Source: an uncultured Oligella sp.
GTDB taxonomy: Bacteria > Pseudomonadota > Gammaproteobacteria > Burkholderiales > Burkholderiaceae_B
Direction of reading: 5' to 3'
Assembly (NCBI GenBank): GCA_947632105.1
Contig: CANROD010000010.1
Location: 1 to 55,810, forward strand
DNA: 55,810 nucleotides
Shown piece after piece: positions 1 to 10,807 of this stretch. Each line of letters opens with the position of its first letter. Within the stretch, counting starts at the first letter, position 1. A program made the translations under genes and the position numbers. The notes under the pieces are model-generated. The model saw nothing but the letters and a program-made list of their open reading frames with translations, ran no database searches and was not told the DNA's origin.

Positions 1-171
1 CCAGAGGATCTGGATGAGTTGGATCGAATTGCTGGTAACATCATGGGGCGTACGATTTGTGCCCTAGGTGATGCGGCTGCAATGCCGGTTAAGGGTTTCT
101 TGAAGCATTTCCGTGATGAGTTCGCGTACCACATTGAAAATAAGCAATGTGTTGTAGCGCCATATATTTAA
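1..171 (+). CDS. nuoF: NADH-quinone oxidoreductase subunit F, C-terminal end (partial)
   Basis: The window opens inside a gene read in frame 1 that stops at 169-171. The visible 56 residues include IMGRTICALGDAAAMPV and end HFRDEFAYHIENK..., the usual C-terminus of NuoF, the complex I subunit that binds NADH, FMN and a [4Fe-4S] cluster. It lies 12 bases before nuoG, the conserved order. Only the tail is present, so the active-site part cannot be judged. Confidence 0.9.
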   Translation, partial: PEDLDELDRIAGNIMGRTICALGDAAAMPVKGFLKHFRDEFAYHIENKQCVVAPYI

Positions 172-183
172 TAGGTCTGGACC

Positions 184-2484
184 ATGGTTGAACTTACCGT
201 TGATGGTAAAAAAGTATCCGTTCCGAAGGGCAGTTTTGTTATGCATGCTGCGACCGAACTGGGTCTTTATGTACCACATTTTTGTTATCACAAAAAACTA
301 TCTATTGCGGCTAACTGCCGTATGTGCTTAGTTGAAGTTGAAAAAGCACCAAAGGCTTTACCCGCTTGTGCAACACCAGTTGCTGAGGGGATGATTGTGC
401 ATACTAAATCGCCCAAAGCATTAGCAGCACAACAAGCCGTAATGGAGTTTCTATTAATTAATCACCCACTAGATTGCCCGATCTGTGATCAGGGGGGAGA
501 GTGTCAGTTACAGGACTTGGCTGTTGGTTACGGTCATGATACAAGTCACTACAAAGAGGAAAAGCGAGTGGTTTTCCATAAGTCAATGGGACCACTTATC
601 TCTGCAGAGGAGATGACTCGCTGTATTCACTGTACCCGTTGTGTGCGCTTTGGTCAGGAGATCGGCGGCATCATGGAATTAGGTATGGTGCAGCGCGGAG
701 AGCATGCTGAAATTACGTCTTACTTAGGTGAGGCAGTGAGTTCTGAGTTATCTGGTAATATGATTGACCTTTGCCCGGTTGGAGCATTAACTTCTAAGCC
801 TTTCCGTTATCAAGCTCGTACTTGGGAACTGGCTCGTCGTCGCTCGGTTAGTCCACACGACAGTGTTGGTTCTAATATCGTTGTCCAAGTTAAAAATGAC
901 CGTGTGCTACGTGTTGTACCTTTCGAGAATGAGGCAGTCAACGAGTGTTGGATTACAGATAAGGACCGCTTCTCTTATGAGGGCTTATATGCTGATGATC
1001 GTCTGACTACACCGATGGTTAAGGGTGATGATGGCGTTTGGCGTGAGGCTTCTTGGGAAGATGCGCTCTTAGCAGCCACTGACCTTTTATTAAAAGCCAA
1101 TGAAGAGCAGGGTGTGGGTAGTATAGGTGCTTTCGCAGCCGAGTATTCTACACTTGAAGAGATGAGCTTATTAGCTAAGCTTGTTCGTGGTTTAGGCTCT
1201 GACAATATCGATAGCCGTTTACGTCTTGGCGATGAAAATATTGATAATGCGCTAGAAGGTACGCCTTGGTTAGGTATGCCAATTTCCGAGCTAAATAATT
1301 TAGACGGTGTGTTGGTTGTTGATAGTAATCTACGTCAAGACCACCCACTATTTGCTCAGCGCTTACGCCAAGCTGCTAAAGCTGGTGCACGTATTGTCTT
1401 AATCGACAGTAATGGTGAGGACCCATTATTCCCTGTTGCAGCACGTATAACTGTAGCTCCTAGCCAGTTATGTGCGGCGATTGATAATCTTGGTAAAGCC
1501 ATTGCTAAGATCAAAGCAGGGGCAGAAGTTGATGAGAAGGATCAGTTCAGCAAAATCGCTGGTATTTTACTTGCTGGTCAACAGCCTGCTGTCTTTATGG
1601 GTAACGGGGTTCTAAGCAAGTCATCAGCTTCTAACGTGCTAGCTCACAGCCATGTTGTAGCGCAAGCGCTAGAGGCACCAATGGGTTACTTGACACGTGG
1701 CGCTAATCACGTTGGCGCATGTGTTGCTGGTGTAGCTCCTCAAACTGGCGGTATGAACGCAGCTCAGATGATGAATAATCCACTTAGCGCATACATTGTA
1801 TTGCATGCTGAGAGTTTAGATTTTGATGATGCGGTACGTGTACGTGAGTTATTTAGTCAGGCCTCTACTATCGCTTTAACATCTTATCAGTCTGATGCGA
1901 AGCAATGGGCGAAGATTATGTTGCCGGTAGGTCCATTTACTGAGACTTCAGGCACTTTCATTAACGCTGAAGGTCGTGCACAGAGCTTTAAAGGAGTTGT
2001 ACCGTCACTAGGTAATAGTCGTCCAGCATGGAAGGTTTTACGTGTTTTAGGTAATTTATTAAAACTGGCTGATTTTGATGCTGAAAGCTCAGAAGCGATA
2101 CGCGATGTTGTCTTAGCTCAAAATTACACTGGTCAATTTAATAATCGAGTAAAGGCTGAACCTTATAATCCGAATGTGGCTGCTAACGCGTTTGAGCGTG
2201 TTGCCAATATGCCGATTTATCGTACTGATGCCATTGCTCGTCGCGCACCAGCTCTGCAACAGCAAACACCTAAATTAGTGGCTGGTCTTAATGCCGCAAC
2301 AATGAGCACTCTAGACGTTCAAGAAGGCGATCAGGTACTAGTTAAGAGTAATCATGGCGAGTTAGTTCTACCAGTTAAATTACAAAATCAACTGGTGGAT
2401 AATACAGTTAGCGTACCGCTGGGCTTTGAGGAAACTGCTGTACTTGGTGGTGCCTTTGTCCAATTATCAGTGGAGAAAGTCTAA
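184..2484 (+). CDS. nuoG: NADH-quinone oxidoreductase subunit G
   Basis: Complex I peripheral-arm subunit of 766 residues that carries electrons from NuoF/NuoE toward NuoI. The N-terminus has the ferredoxin-like [2Fe-2S] set C34, C45, C48, C62, then the H94-x3-C98-x2-C101-x5-C107 motif for a [4Fe-4S] cluster and a second four-Cys set around CIHCTRC at about residue 150. The rest is a molybdopterin-oxidoreductase-like domain, as expected for NuoG, where it is no longer catalytic. The ATG follows nuoF by 12 bases, and the stop overlaps the nuoH start by one base (TAATG), indicating translational coupling. Confidence 0.96.
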   Translation: MVELTVDGKKVSVPKGSFVMHAATELGLYVPHFCYHKKLSIAANCRMCLVEVEKAPKALPACATPVAEGMIVHTKSPKALAAQQAVMEFLLINHPLDCPICDQGGECQLQDLAVGYGHDTSHYKEEKRVVFHKSMGPLISAEEMTRCIHCTRCVRFGQEIGGIMELGMVQRGEHAEITSYLGEAVSSELSGNMIDLCPVGALTSKPFRYQARTWELARRRSVSPHDSVGSNIVVQVKNDRVLRVVPFENEAVNECWITDKDRFSYEGLYADDRLTTPMVKGDDGVWREASWEDALLAATDLLLKANEEQGVGSIGAFAAEYSTLEEMSLLAKLVRGLGSDNIDSRLRLGDENIDNALEGTPWLGMPISELNNLDGVLVVDSNLRQDHPLFAQRLRQAAKAGARIVLIDSNGEDPLFPVAARITVAPSQLCAAIDNLGKAIAKIKAGAEVDEKDQFSKIAGILLAGQQPAVFMGNGVLSKSSASNVLAHSHVVAQALEAPMGYLTRGANHVGACVAGVAPQTGGMNAAQMMNNPLSAYIVLHAESLDFDDAVRVRELFSQASTIALTSYQSDAKQWAKIMLPVGPFTETSGTFINAEGRAQSFKGVVPSLGNSRPAWKVLRVLGNLLKLADFDAESSEAIRDVVLAQNYTGQFNNRVKAEPYNPNVAANAFERVANMPIYRTDAIARRAPALQQQTPKLVAGLNAATMSTLDVQEGDQVLVKSNHGELVLPVKLQNQLVDNTVSVPLGFEETAVLGGAFVQLSVEKV

Positions 2485-3584
2485 TGAATACTAATATTTG
2501 GGGCTGGTTTACTGACGCTATTGCAGCGGTCAATACATGGGGTGCTGGTTTGCTCGGTGATACCCTATGGATGGTAATTTGGACTATTGTCTTGATCCTT
2601 GTGATCGCGTTTCCGATTATTATCTGCGTAGCTTTCCTAACGCTTTGGGAACGCCGTATGATCGGTTATATGCATATGCGTCGTGGTCCTAATCGTGTAG
2701 GCCCTGGTGGTATTTTACAACCTTTTGCTGACGTACTTAAGCTTCTAACTAAAGAGGTTATTACACCGGCTAAAGCACACAAAGTAATGTACAGGTTATC
2801 ACCAATCATTACCTTGGTTCCGGCTCTAGCTGCATGGGCTGTCGTACCATTTGGTCCAGAAGCCGTTTTGGCTAATGTCAACGCTGGTATTCTTTACATC
2901 GTGGCAATTACCTCATTAGGTGTATACGGTGTGATCTTTGCCGGTTGGGCTTCTAACTCTAAGTATCCATTCTTGGGCGCGATGCGTGCGTCAGCTCAGA
3001 TGATTTCTTATGAGTTGGCACTGACCATGGTTTTGGTTACTGTGATTTTAGTGTCCGGTACGATGAACATGAATGGCATCGTGGTTCAGCAGACAGAGGG
3101 ACTGTTTGCGGATATGGGCGTCACTTTCCTTTCTTGGAACTTTATCCCATTATTCCCATTATTTATTGTTTACATCATTTCGATGGTTGCCGAAACTAAC
3201 CGTCACCCATTTGACGTGGTAGAGGGTGAGTCTGAGATTGTTGCGGGTCACATGGTTGAATATTCAGGCATGGGTTTTGCGATGTTCTTCTTAGCCGAGT
3301 ATGCCAACATGATTTTATTGTCGGCTCTGTGCTCTATCTTCTTCTTGGGTGGTTGGTCATCGCCGATTGATATTATTCCATTTACTTGGATTCCAGGTTG
3401 GTTATGGCTAGGTATTAAGACCTTCTGTGTGGTGTCATTATTTGTTTGGTTCCGTGCATCATTCCCACGTTTCCGTTATGACCAAATTATGCGTTTAGGT
3501 TGGAAAATCTTTGTTCCTGTCACCTTAATTTGGTTCTTGGTGGTAGCAATTTGGATGCAAACACCATTAAGCATTTGGAATTAA
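2484..3584 (+). CDS. nuoH: NADH-quinone oxidoreductase subunit H
   Basis: Integral membrane subunit of complex I (366 residues, usual length) that forms the quinone-binding interface between the peripheral and membrane arms. It has about eight to nine hydrophobic segments and the conserved stretches [20 protein letters not shown] and [15 protein letters not shown], which lie near the quinone chamber. Its start overlaps the nuoG stop by one base and nuoI begins 10 bases after it, so it belongs to the same transcript. Confidence 0.96.
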   Translation: MNTNIWGWFTDAIAAVNTWGAGLLGDTLWMVIWTIVLILVIAFPIIICVAFLTLWERRMIGYMHMRRGPNRVGPGGILQPFADVLKLLTKEVITPAKAHKVMYRLSPIITLVPALAAWAVVPFGPEAVLANVNAGILYIVAITSLGVYGVIFAGWASNSKYPFLGAMRASAQMISYELALTMVLVTVILVSGTMNMNGIVVQQTEGLFADMGVTFLSWNFIPLFPLFIVYIISMVAETNRHPFDVVEGESEIVAGHMVEYSGMGFAMFFLAEYANMILLSALCSIFFLGGWSSPIDIIPFTWIPGWLWLGIKTFCVVSLFVWFRASFPRFRYDQIMRLGWKIFVPVTLIWFLVVAIWMQTPLSIWN

Positions 3585-3594
3585 GGGTGAAATT

Positions 3595-4083
3595 ATGAGT
3601 AAATTTAAACGCTTCGTTGACAGCTTCATGCTGAAAGAGTTGCTTAAAGGGATGATGCTGACTGGCGGTTATTTCTTTAAGCCTAAGTTCACCTTAAAGT
3701 ATCCATACGAGAAAACGCCTATGTCGCCTCGTTTTCGTGGCTTACATGCTTTACGTCGTTACCCGAATGGTGAGGAACGTTGTATTGCCTGTAAATTATG
3801 TGAGGCAGTCTGTCCAGCAATGGCGATCACGATTGAATCACATGAACGTGAGGATGGTACGCGTCGCACAAGCCGTTATGATATTGACTTAACCAAGTGT
3901 ATTTTCTGCGGTTTTTGTGAGGAAAGTTGTCCGGTTGACTCAATTGTTGAGACGCATATTCACGAGTATCACGGTGAAAAGCGCGGTGATTTGTACTTTA
4001 CGAAAGATATGCTGCTAGCGGTTGGTGATCGTTATGAAGACGAAATCGCTAAGCGCCGTGAAGCTGATGCGCCGTATCGCTAA
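3595..4083 (+). CDS. nuoI: NADH-quinone oxidoreductase subunit I
   Basis: Ferredoxin-type complex I subunit (162 residues) holding the two [4Fe-4S] clusters (N6a and N6b) that pass electrons to N2 and quinone. Two classical motifs are visible: C63-x2-C66-x2-C69-x3-C73 followed by P, and C102-x2-C105-x2-C108-x3-C112 followed by P. It is a short soluble protein between the membrane subunits NuoH and NuoJ, in the standard operon position. Confidence 0.96.
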   Translation: MSKFKRFVDSFMLKELLKGMMLTGGYFFKPKFTLKYPYEKTPMSPRFRGLHALRRYPNGEERCIACKLCEAVCPAMAITIESHEREDGTRRTSRYDIDLTKCIFCGFCEESCPVDSIVETHIHEYHGEKRGDLYFTKDMLLAVGDRYEDEIAKRREADAPYR

Positions 4084-4096
4084 TAGGTGAGGAATC

Positions 4097-4741
4097 ATGA
4101 TATTTTCAACAGTTCTTTTTTATATTTTGGCCTTTGTGGCAGTCGTCGCAGCAGTACGCGTCGTCTTGTCGCGTAGTCCGGTGGTTGCCGCCTTACATCT
4201 GATGTTAACTTTCTTCACGGCTTCTATGCTGTGGATTTTAATAGGTGCAGAGTATCTCGGTTTATTGTTGGTCATTATTTATGTCGGCGCCGTGATGGTG
4301 ATGTTCCTCTTTGTGGTGATGATGATTGATATCGTCCCTGAGAGTTTGCGTCGCGGTTTTCGTGCTTATTTACCGCTTGGCTTAGTGGTCGGTGGAGTGA
4401 TGGTATTAGAAATCGCCTCTGTATTAGGTGCGGTATATTTTGGTACTGGCGCGCCGATACCAGCGAGTTTACCTGCGTCATACAATAACGCGGTCGAACT
4501 TGGTAATGCAATGTACAGTGAGTATAGCTATGCTATTCAGGTTGGTGCCCTAGTATTACTAGTGGGTATGATTGCAGCCGTCGGTATCACCTTGCGTGAT
4601 CGTAAAAATCGTAAATACACCAAGGTTAGCGATCAACTAAAAGCTAATCCTAAAGAGCGTGTACGTTTAGTGAGTATAGCTTCTGGCTTTGAAGATCAGA
4701 AGGTTGCTAGCACGGAAATTCAAGAGGGAGAGAGCAAATGA
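4097..4741 (+). CDS. nuoJ: NADH-quinone oxidoreductase subunit J
   Basis: Membrane subunit of complex I (214 residues) with about five hydrophobic helices, including the conserved [15 protein letters not shown] segment in which NuoJ forms a pi-bulge helix. The C-terminal ~45 residues are hydrophilic and charged, a little longer than the minimal E. coli protein but typical of betaproteobacteria. Its stop overlaps the nuoK start by four bases (ATGA). Confidence 0.95.
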   Translation: MIFSTVLFYILAFVAVVAAVRVVLSRSPVVAALHLMLTFFTASMLWILIGAEYLGLLLVIIYVGAVMVMFLFVVMMIDIVPESLRRGFRAYLPLGLVVGGVMVLEIASVLGAVYFGTGAPIPASLPASYNNAVELGNAMYSEYSYAIQVGALVLLVGMIAAVGITLRDRKNRKYTKVSDQLKANPKERVRLVSIASGFEDQKVASTEIQEGESK

Positions 4742-5064
4742 CATTGAGTTTAGCGCATTATTTAATACTGGGCGCAGTGCTATTTGCCATTGGGGTTTTT
4801 GGAATTGTCCTAAACCGTCGCAATATGATTGGCATCTTGATGTCAATCGAGCTGATTTTATTATCGGTTAATATGAACTTTGTTGCATTTTCTCAGTGGA
4901 ACCCGGGTCCTGATGGATTACCGGACACTGCCGGACAAATCTTTGTTTTCTTTGTCTTGACTGTTGCTGCTGCTGAGGCTGCGATTGGTTTGGCTATTTT
5001 AGTTATGCTGTTCCGTAAAATTAATTCGATTAACGTTGACGACATTGGTCGTCTGCACGGCTAA
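4738..5064 (+). CDS. nuoK: NADH-quinone oxidoreductase subunit K
   Basis: Small three-helix antiporter-like (MrpC-type) membrane subunit of complex I, 108 residues. The sequence shows the conserved [18 protein letters not shown] segment with its buried glutamate and the [11 protein letters not shown] segment with the second conserved glutamate, both part of the proton path. The start overlaps the end of nuoJ (ATGA) and nuoL follows after 11 bases. Confidence 0.96.
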   Translation: MTLSLAHYLILGAVLFAIGVFGIVLNRRNMIGILMSIELILLSVNMNFVAFSQWNPGPDGLPDTAGQIFVFFVLTVAAAEAAIGLAILVMLFRKINSINVDDIGRLHG

Positions 5065-5075
5065 GGGGGTAAACC

Positions 5076-7079
5076 ATGGAATCAACTTTATCTCCAGTGC
5101 TTTTACTCGCTATTGCCCTAGCTCCATTGCTAGGTTCAATCGTGGTGGGTTTATTCGGTACGGGGTTCTTTGGTCGCCAAGTCACACGAGTGGGCGGTCA
5201 TGGACTCACTATCGCATTAGTGGCATTTTCAACAATAGCCTCTATTTATGTTCTGTATCAAGTAGTTGTCAACGATGCTTATTTCAATGACACGATTTAT
5301 ACTTGGGCTCTAATCGGTACGATTCCGGTAGAGATCGGCTTTTTAGTGGATTCGCTAACAGCGACCATGATGGTAGTTGTTACTTCAGTATCTCTGATGG
5401 TTCACATCTATACCATCGGCTATATGTCGGAGGACCCTGGTTACAATCGCTTCTTTAGTTATATTTCATTATTTACTTTCTCCATGTTGATGTTAGTAAT
5501 GGCAAATAATATGCTGTTGCTCTTTTTCGGTTGGGAGGCAGTAGGTTTAGTGTCATATCTATTGATTGGTTTCTGGTATGAAAAACCGACCGCTATTTTT
5601 GCCAATATGAAGGCTTTTCTAGTTAACCGTGTAGGTGACTTTGGTTTCTTATTAGGTATTGGTTTGCTATTTTCTTATACCGGTAGCCTTAACTATGATC
5701 AGGTATTTGCTAGTGCCAGTTTATTAGCTTATACCGATTTACCGGGTACAGAATGGACTATCGCGACAGTTGCTGCGATTTGTTTATTTATTGGTGCGAT
5801 GGGTAAATCAGCTCAAGTCCCATTACATGCTTGGTTACCTGACTCGATGGAAGGCCCAACACCTATTTCTGCTTTAATTCACGCAGCAACTATGGTGACT
5901 GCGGGTATCTTTATGGTTACTCGTTTCTCTCCTGTCTTCGAGTTATCAGACACGGCTTTATCATTAGTGATTATTGTCGGTGCGATTGGTGCTTTGTTCC
6001 TCGGTCTCTTGGGCTTGATTCAAAATGACATTAAACGTGTAGTTGCTTACTCGACCTTATCTCAATTAGGTTATATGACAGTGGCGTTAGGTGCTTCAGC
6101 CTACAGCTTTGCAGTTTTTCACCTAATGACTCATGCTTTCTTTAAGGCGTTGTTGTTCTTGGGTGCGGGTTCTGTAATTATCGGGATGCATCATAATCAG
6201 GATATCCGTTATATGGGCGGTATCCGTAAGTACATGCCAATTACTTGGATTACTTTCTTGCTTGCTACGTTGTCGTTGGTGGGTACGCCGTTCTTCTCAG
6301 GGTACTACTCCAAAGAGCACGTTATCGAAGCGGCTCACGCTGCCAATATCTGGGGTGCTAACTTCGCATATTACTGTGTTCTTATCGGTGTATTTGTTAC
6401 TGCGTTATATTCCTTCCGCTTATATTTTCTCGTGTTCCACGGTAAGGAGCGCTATGATCAAGTACCTGCAGATGATGAACATCGCTTGGCTGATGGTGAA
6501 AAACCAAAAGAATCGTCTTGGGTTGTCACATTGCCATTGATTCTTTTGGCGATTCCTTCGGTAATTATTGGTGCTTGGGCTGTCGAGCCGATGTTATTCG
6601 GTGACTTTTTCAATGATGTTATTCACGTTAATGTAGAGGCTCATCCCGCGATTGAGTCAATTGCTTCGACCTTCCACGGCTGGGTAGCTTATGCTATACA
6701 CGCTGTTCAAACATTACCGTTCTGGTTGGCGGTTGCCGGTTTTGTCGTCGCATTTTATCTATATGTGATTAGCCCGGGTACATCTACTAAAATTTACAAT
6801 GCCTTCTCCAGTGTTAACCGTGTGTTAGAAAATAAATACTATGTTGACTGGGTTTACGAAAATGTCTTTGCTGCGGGTGCTCGCGTTATTGGTAAGGGCT
6901 TTTGGAAGGGCGGTGATAAAGGTGTCATTGATGGCTTTATCATTGGTGGCAGTACTAAGTTGGTTGCTTTCTTTGCGGTAATTAGCCGTAAGCTACAAAC
7001 TGGTTATGTCTATCACTATGCCGCTTCCATGTTGATAGGTGTTATTGTTTTAATCTCTTTCTTTGTATTGGTGCGATAA
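5076..7079 (+). CDS. nuoL: NADH-quinone oxidoreductase subunit L
   Basis: Distal proton-pumping Mrp-antiporter-like subunit, 667 residues. The antiporter core shows FFGWEAVGLVSYLLIGFWY, the lysine-bearing GAMGKSAQVPLHAWLPDSM and the histidine-bearing LIHAATMVTAGIF, all typical of NuoL. The long C-terminal part with the lateral helix is present, ending in a final hydrophobic helix. The start has a good ribosome site (AAGGGGG) 11 bases after nuoK. The stop lies one base before the chosen nuoM ATG. Confidence 0.96.
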   Translation: MESTLSPVLLLAIALAPLLGSIVVGLFGTGFFGRQVTRVGGHGLTIALVAFSTIASIYVLYQVVVNDAYFNDTIYTWALIGTIPVEIGFLVDSLTATMMVVVTSVSLMVHIYTIGYMSEDPGYNRFFSYISLFTFSMLMLVMANNMLLLFFGWEAVGLVSYLLIGFWYEKPTAIFANMKAFLVNRVGDFGFLLGIGLLFSYTGSLNYDQVFASASLLAYTDLPGTEWTIATVAAICLFIGAMGKSAQVPLHAWLPDSMEGPTPISALIHAATMVTAGIFMVTRFSPVFELSDTALSLVIIVGAIGALFLGLLGLIQNDIKRVVAYSTLSQLGYMTVALGASAYSFAVFHLMTHAFFKALLFLGAGSVIIGMHHNQDIRYMGGIRKYMPITWITFLLATLSLVGTPFFSGYYSKEHVIEAAHAANIWGANFAYYCVLIGVFVTALYSFRLYFLVFHGKERYDQVPADDEHRLADGEKPKESSWVVTLPLILLAIPSVIIGAWAVEPMLFGDFFNDVIHVNVEAHPAIESIASTFHGWVAYAIHAVQTLPFWLAVAGFVVAFYLYVISPGTSTKIYNAFSSVNRVLENKYYVDWVYENVFAAGARVIGKGFWKGGDKGVIDGFIIGGSTKLVAFFAVISRKLQTGYVYHYAASMLIGVIVLISFFVLVR

Positions 7080-7080
7080 G

Positions 7081-8559
7081 ATGACAACATTTCCTTGGCT
7101 TTCCTTATCGATTTTTGTGCCAATTATTGCCGGTGTTTTTGTACTCGTTTTCGGTCATGACGACCGAGCGGAGTACACTAAGAAAATGGCATTGATTGGT
7201 GCGATCGTTAGTTTTTTAGTCACGTTACCGCTTATTTTCGGTTTCGACTCAACGACTGCTGATATGCAATTTGTGGAAAGTGTGCTTTGGATTTCTGCTT
7301 TTGAGGCACATTACCATTTAGGTGTTGATGGCATTTCCGTTTGGTTTGTTCTGTTAACTGCATTTATTACCATCATGGTGGTACTGGCTGGTTGGAAGGT
7401 GATTACCGATCGCGTGGCACAGTATTTTGCCGCTTTCCTGATTCTGTCGGGCTTGATGGTTGGTGTATTTTCTTCATTAAACGGCTTATTGTTCTACGTG
7501 TTTTTCGAAGCGACTCTGATTCCTATGTACATCATCATTGGTGTCTGGGGTGGTCAAAATCGTGTCTATGCCGCCTTTAAGTTCTTCTTATACACCTTAT
7601 TGGGATCATTGCTGACTTTAGTTGCTTTTATCTACCTGTATAGTAAGGCCGGTACCTTTGATATTGCTGCTTGGCATGCATTACCATTGACGTTAAATGA
7701 GCAGTTGTTTATCTTCCTTGCGCTTTTTGCAGCCTTTGCAGTTAAAGTACCTATGTGGCCAGTACATACCTGGTTACCTGATGCTCACGTTGAAGCACCT
7801 ACTGGGGGTTCAATCGTTTTAGCAGCCATCATGCTAAAACTCGGTGCTTACGGTTTCTTACGTTTCTCTTTACCGATTACGCCGGATGCTTCTCACGAGC
7901 TTGCTTGGTTAATGATTGCTTTGTCTTTAGTGGCATTAATATACATTGGTCTAGTGGCCATTGTTCAAGACGATATGAAGAAGCTGGTAGCTTATTCATC
8001 GGTTGCTCATATGGGGTTCGTGACTTTAGGTACTTTCCTATTTAGCGAAGCAGGTCTTGAGGGTGCAATTGTACAAATGATCTCTCATGGATTTGTTTCT
8101 GGTGCGATGTTTATGTGTATTGGTGTGCTTTATGACCGTTTGCATAGTCGCCAGATTGTAGATTATGGTGGTGTTGTCAAAGTGATGCCTAAGTTCGTGA
8201 CCTTCTTTGTACTGTTCTCAATGGCCAATAGTGGCCTGCCTGCGACTTCTGGTTTTGTGGGTGAGTTCTACGTTATTATGGGTGCGGTTGACTTTAACTT
8301 CTGGGTTGGTTTGTTAGCGGCGACATCATTGATTTTAAGTGCCTCTTACTCACTATGGATGGTTAAACGCGTGGCTTACGGTCCAGTGACAAATCCTGAG
8401 GTTTCAAAAATGCTCGATATTGATAATCGTGAGTTTTTAGTCTTAGGTCTGTTTGCAATCTTTGTATTGTATATGGGTATTCATCCGAAACCATTTACTG
8501 ATGTGATGCATGTTTCAGTTCAGCATTTGCTTGAACAGGTTGCACAATCCAAACTGTAG
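7081..8559 (+). CDS. nuoM: NADH-quinone oxidoreductase subunit M
   Basis: Antiporter-like proton-pumping subunit of complex I. The frame is open from a TTG at 7063, but the ATG at 7081 directly after the nuoL stop gives the normal NuoM N-terminus (MTTFPWLSLSIFVPI, 492 residues), so I use it. Family marks include the FFEATLIPMYIIIGVWGG segment with its key glutamate, AAFAVKVPMWPVHTWLPDAH with the pumping lysine, and KLVAYSSVAHMGF. The next gene, nuoN, starts nine bases downstream. Confidence 0.95.
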   Translation: MTTFPWLSLSIFVPIIAGVFVLVFGHDDRAEYTKKMALIGAIVSFLVTLPLIFGFDSTTADMQFVESVLWISAFEAHYHLGVDGISVWFVLLTAFITIMVVLAGWKVITDRVAQYFAAFLILSGLMVGVFSSLNGLLFYVFFEATLIPMYIIIGVWGGQNRVYAAFKFFLYTLLGSLLTLVAFIYLYSKAGTFDIAAWHALPLTLNEQLFIFLALFAAFAVKVPMWPVHTWLPDAHVEAPTGGSIVLAAIMLKLGAYGFLRFSLPITPDASHELAWLMIALSLVALIYIGLVAIVQDDMKKLVAYSSVAHMGFVTLGTFLFSEAGLEGAIVQMISHGFVSGAMFMCIGVLYDRLHSRQIVDYGGVVKVMPKFVTFFVLFSMANSGLPATSGFVGEFYVIMGAVDFNFWVGLLAATSLILSASYSLWMVKRVAYGPVTNPEVSKMLDIDNREFLVLGLFAIFVLYMGIHPKPFTDVMHVSVQHLLEQVAQSKL

Positions 8560-8568
8560 GTTAGAACA

Positions 8569-10053
8569 ATGATAGAAAATCAATTTAATTTCACCATGGC
8601 CTTGCCGGAGATTTTGTTGTGTCTCTTGGCGATGGGAGTGTTGTTGATCGATGCCTTTGCTCGCAGTAAGGACAGCGTGCTGTCCTATGCCGCCAGTTTG
8701 GCCTCTTTAATTTTGGTATTGTTGGTAGTATTATTCCAATGGAATTCCGGTGTAAACGGTACTACCTTCTATCAAATGTATGTCGCAGACTCTCTCGGTC
8801 ATTTTCTTAAGGTCGGTTCCATCATCGCTGTTATTGTGACCTTGATCTACAGTCGTCAATATTTAGTTGACCGTAATATGGTTAAGGGTAATGAGTTTTA
8901 CGGCTTGATCTTATTCTGTGTGCTAGGCCAGTTCGTGATGATTTCGGCGTCTAGTACGCTGACTATTTACTTGGGTTTAGAGTTGATGTCTCTATCACTC
9001 TATGCGCTAGTAGCACTGCGTCGTGATTCGTTAAGCAGTGCAGAAGCGGCGATGAAGTACTTCATCTTAGGTTCTTTGGCTTCAGGAATTTTGTTGTATG
9101 GTATCTCACTGATCTACGGTGCTACCGGAGCAATTCACTTGGCTGAAATTACGCAAAGCCTGCAAAGCGGTGACGCTGAGTTAACAGTGTTGCTACTTGG
9201 TTTAGTTTTTGTAGTTTCAGGGATTGCCTTTAAGTTTGGTGCTGTACCTTTCCATATGTGGGTTCCGGACGTTTACCAAGGTGCACCGACTGCAGTTGCT
9301 TTAACCATTGGTTCTGCGCCTAAGTTCGCTGTTATGGCGATAACTTTACGCTTTTTAATTGAAGGTCTCCACGATGTAGCCATTAGTTGGCAGCCAATGC
9401 TGATCATTATGGCGGTATTGTCTTTAGCTATTGGTAATATCACTGCGCTTTTACAAACAAACTTTAAGCGTTTATTAGGTTATTCAACCATTTCTCATAT
9501 TGGTTTTATATTGATAGGCTTATTGTCTGGTGTAGAAGCTAATGGTCAGTTGATGAGTGGTGCTTATGCTACTGCGCTGTTCTACCTAGTGACTTATGTG
9601 TTAACAACATTAGCAAGCTTTGGTGTTATTCTAATTCTGAGTCGTGCTGGCTTTGAATGTGAGAATGTTTCTGACTTTAAGGGACTAAACCGTCGTAGCC
9701 CGTGGTTAGCTTTTGGCGTATTAATACTGATGTTCTCACTTGCTGGTATCCCACCGTTTGTTGGTTTCTATGCGAAGTTGGCAGTATTAGAGTCTGCAGT
9801 TAGTGCAGGTCACGTTTGGTTAGCGGTTGTTGCTGTACTATTTTCCTTAATTGGTGCTTTTTATTACTTACGCGTAGTAAAAGTTATGTACTTTGACGAA
9901 CCAGAAAAAGATGCGCCAGTATTACACTCTTCAATGAGTTTCCGTGAGGGTGTATTATCTGTAAACAACTTATTACTTCTTGTGTTGGGTATTTTACCTG
10001 GGGGGTTAATGGCTTTGTGTATGCAGGTTATTAACAATTCCTTGAAGTTTTAA
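8569..10053 (+). CDS. nuoN: NADH-quinone oxidoreductase subunit N
   Basis: Third antiporter-like membrane subunit of complex I (494 residues) and the last nuo gene here. Conserved features are [17 protein letters not shown] with the core glutamate, [20 protein letters not shown] with the lysine, and [15 protein letters not shown] strong terminator starts 28 bases after the stop, closing the operon. In related betaproteobacteria a DUF2818 gene and a NUDIX gene commonly follow nuoN. Neither does here, although a DUF2818-like gene occurs about 13 kb downstream. Confidence 0.96.
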   Translation: MIENQFNFTMALPEILLCLLAMGVLLIDAFARSKDSVLSYAASLASLILVLLVVLFQWNSGVNGTTFYQMYVADSLGHFLKVGSIIAVIVTLIYSRQYLVDRNMVKGNEFYGLILFCVLGQFVMISASSTLTIYLGLELMSLSLYALVALRRDSLSSAEAAMKYFILGSLASGILLYGISLIYGATGAIHLAEITQSLQSGDAELTVLLLGLVFVVSGIAFKFGAVPFHMWVPDVYQGAPTAVALTIGSAPKFAVMAITLRFLIEGLHDVAISWQPMLIIMAVLSLAIGNITALLQTNFKRLLGYSTISHIGFILIGLLSGVEANGQLMSGAYATALFYLVTYVLTTLASFGVILILSRAGFECENVSDFKGLNRRSPWLAFGVLILMFSLAGIPPFVGFYAKLAVLESAVSAGHVWLAVVAVLFSLIGAFYYLRVVKVMYFDEPEKDAPVLHSSMSFREGVLSVNNLLLLVLGILPGGLMALCMQVINNSLKF

Positions 10054-10080
10054 TGTTGATATAGTCTGATCTTTTATGCC

Positions 10081-10121
10081 AAAAACACCGAATTCCTTGC
10101 GAGGGGCTCGGTGTTTTTTTG
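10081..10121 (+). terminator. Rho-independent terminator of the nuo operon
   Basis: Inverted repeat AAAACACCGA (10082-10091) / TCGGTGTTTT (10108-10117) with a loop of about 16 bases, running into a seven-T tract. It lies 28 bases after the nuoN stop. Confidence 0.85.
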
Positions 10122-10386
10122 TGGTGTATGTCAATATAATTACTTAAGTGGTAAGCGTCCGATGAAGACCGATTGACGAATGAATTAACGGGGTATCGAT
10201 GATGTTGATACCCCGTTATGTTTGTGGTGTATTGTGCTGCGCTTACTACTTGCCAGCGTAAGCGTATAAGGTGAATTACGACTATACGGTGGGCGTTCAG
10301 TACAGGTTTGCCATGCGTTATAGCAGCCACCAAATGTGGTTGCAGACTTATAGTACGGCTGATTTCAGCGTCTATATTATTTACAA
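10122..10386. other. Gene-free stretch with an 11-bp hairpin and a possible decayed coding tail
   Basis: No intact gene is visible between the nuo terminator and yjdM. A perfect inverted repeat AACGGGGTATC (10187-10197) / GATACCCCGTT (10207-10217) with a 9-base loop stands here; it lacks a T tract. Downstream, plus-strand frame 10262-10390 reads 42 codons to a stop, including YDYTVGVQYRF and DFSVYIIYN. These alternate polar and hydrophobic residues like the last strands of an outer-membrane beta-barrel. A stop codon at 10259 cuts the frame and no start is obvious, so at most it is a gene remnant. Confidence 0.35.
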
Positions 10387-10719
10387 CTAAGCTTTTTTAA
10401 CAAACTCAGACTTTAAGTCCATTGCTTGGCCGTCTACACGACCGGAGAAATTGTGGTCACCTTCTTGTAAACGGATAGATTTGACGCGAGTACCTTGCTT
10501 AATTATCATTGAGCTGCCTTTGACTTTTAAGTCCTTAATAAGAGTCACGTCATCACCATCGGCTAATGGTGTCCCATGTGCATCGAGCACTTTGAGGCCA
10601 TCATCTTCTTCGACCATTTCCGTTTCAAGCCATTCATGCGCACATTCAGGGCATACAAACTGTATACCATCGTTATAGGTAAACGCAGATTGGCATTTAG
10701 GGCAGGCAGGATAACTCAT
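10387..10719 (-). CDS. yjdM: PhnA/YjdM-family zinc-ribbon protein
   Basis: A 110-residue protein with an N-terminal zinc ribbon (CPKC ... CPEC within the first ~30 residues) and a small beta domain containing [17 protein letters not shown], the signature of the YjdM (PhnA, 'alkylphosphonate utilization') family. Despite the old name, no phosphonate role is shown for most members. Several ATG codons run in series (ATGGAGATGATGATG). I choose the last because the GGAG inside this run then lies six bases upstream. No phosphonate genes are nearby, so the function is open. Confidence 0.85.
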   Translation of the reverse strand: MSYPACPKCQSAFTYNDGIQFVCPECAHEWLETEMVEEDDGLKVLDAHGTPLADGDDVTLIKDLKVKGSSMIIKQGTRVKSIRLQEGDHNFSGRVDGQAMDLKSEFVKKA

Positions 10720-10749
10720 CATCATCTCCATCTAAGAATAATTAAAACT

Positions 10750-10773
10750 TATACTAATCAATTAGATAGTATA
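10750..10773. promoter_or_regulatory. Near-palindromic site upstream of yjdM
   Basis: Arms TATACTA (10750-10756) and TAGTATA (10767-10773) flank ATCAATTAGA. Read on the minus strand, the right arm provides a TATACT -10-like element about 50 bases before the yjdM start; no good -35 element is seen. It could be the yjdM promoter or an operator. Confidence 0.3.
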
Positions 10774-10807
10774 GGCGATATTATGTTTGAAGGTTTTACT
10801 GGTGGGA

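Noticed and set aside
7063-7080. Upstream TTG start for nuoM overlapping nuoL
   Set aside because: The ATG at 7081 gives the normal N-terminus of the family and sits right after the nuoL stop.
5076-10053. nuoL, nuoM and nuoN as a recent gene duplication
   Set aside because: They share an ancient Mrp-antiporter ancestry and each matches its own complex I subunit; there is no recent duplication.
10031-10333. Minus-strand open frame of 100 codons after nuoN
   Set aside because: It overlaps the nuoN end, the terminator and the 11-base hairpin, has no good ribosome site and shows no domain pattern.
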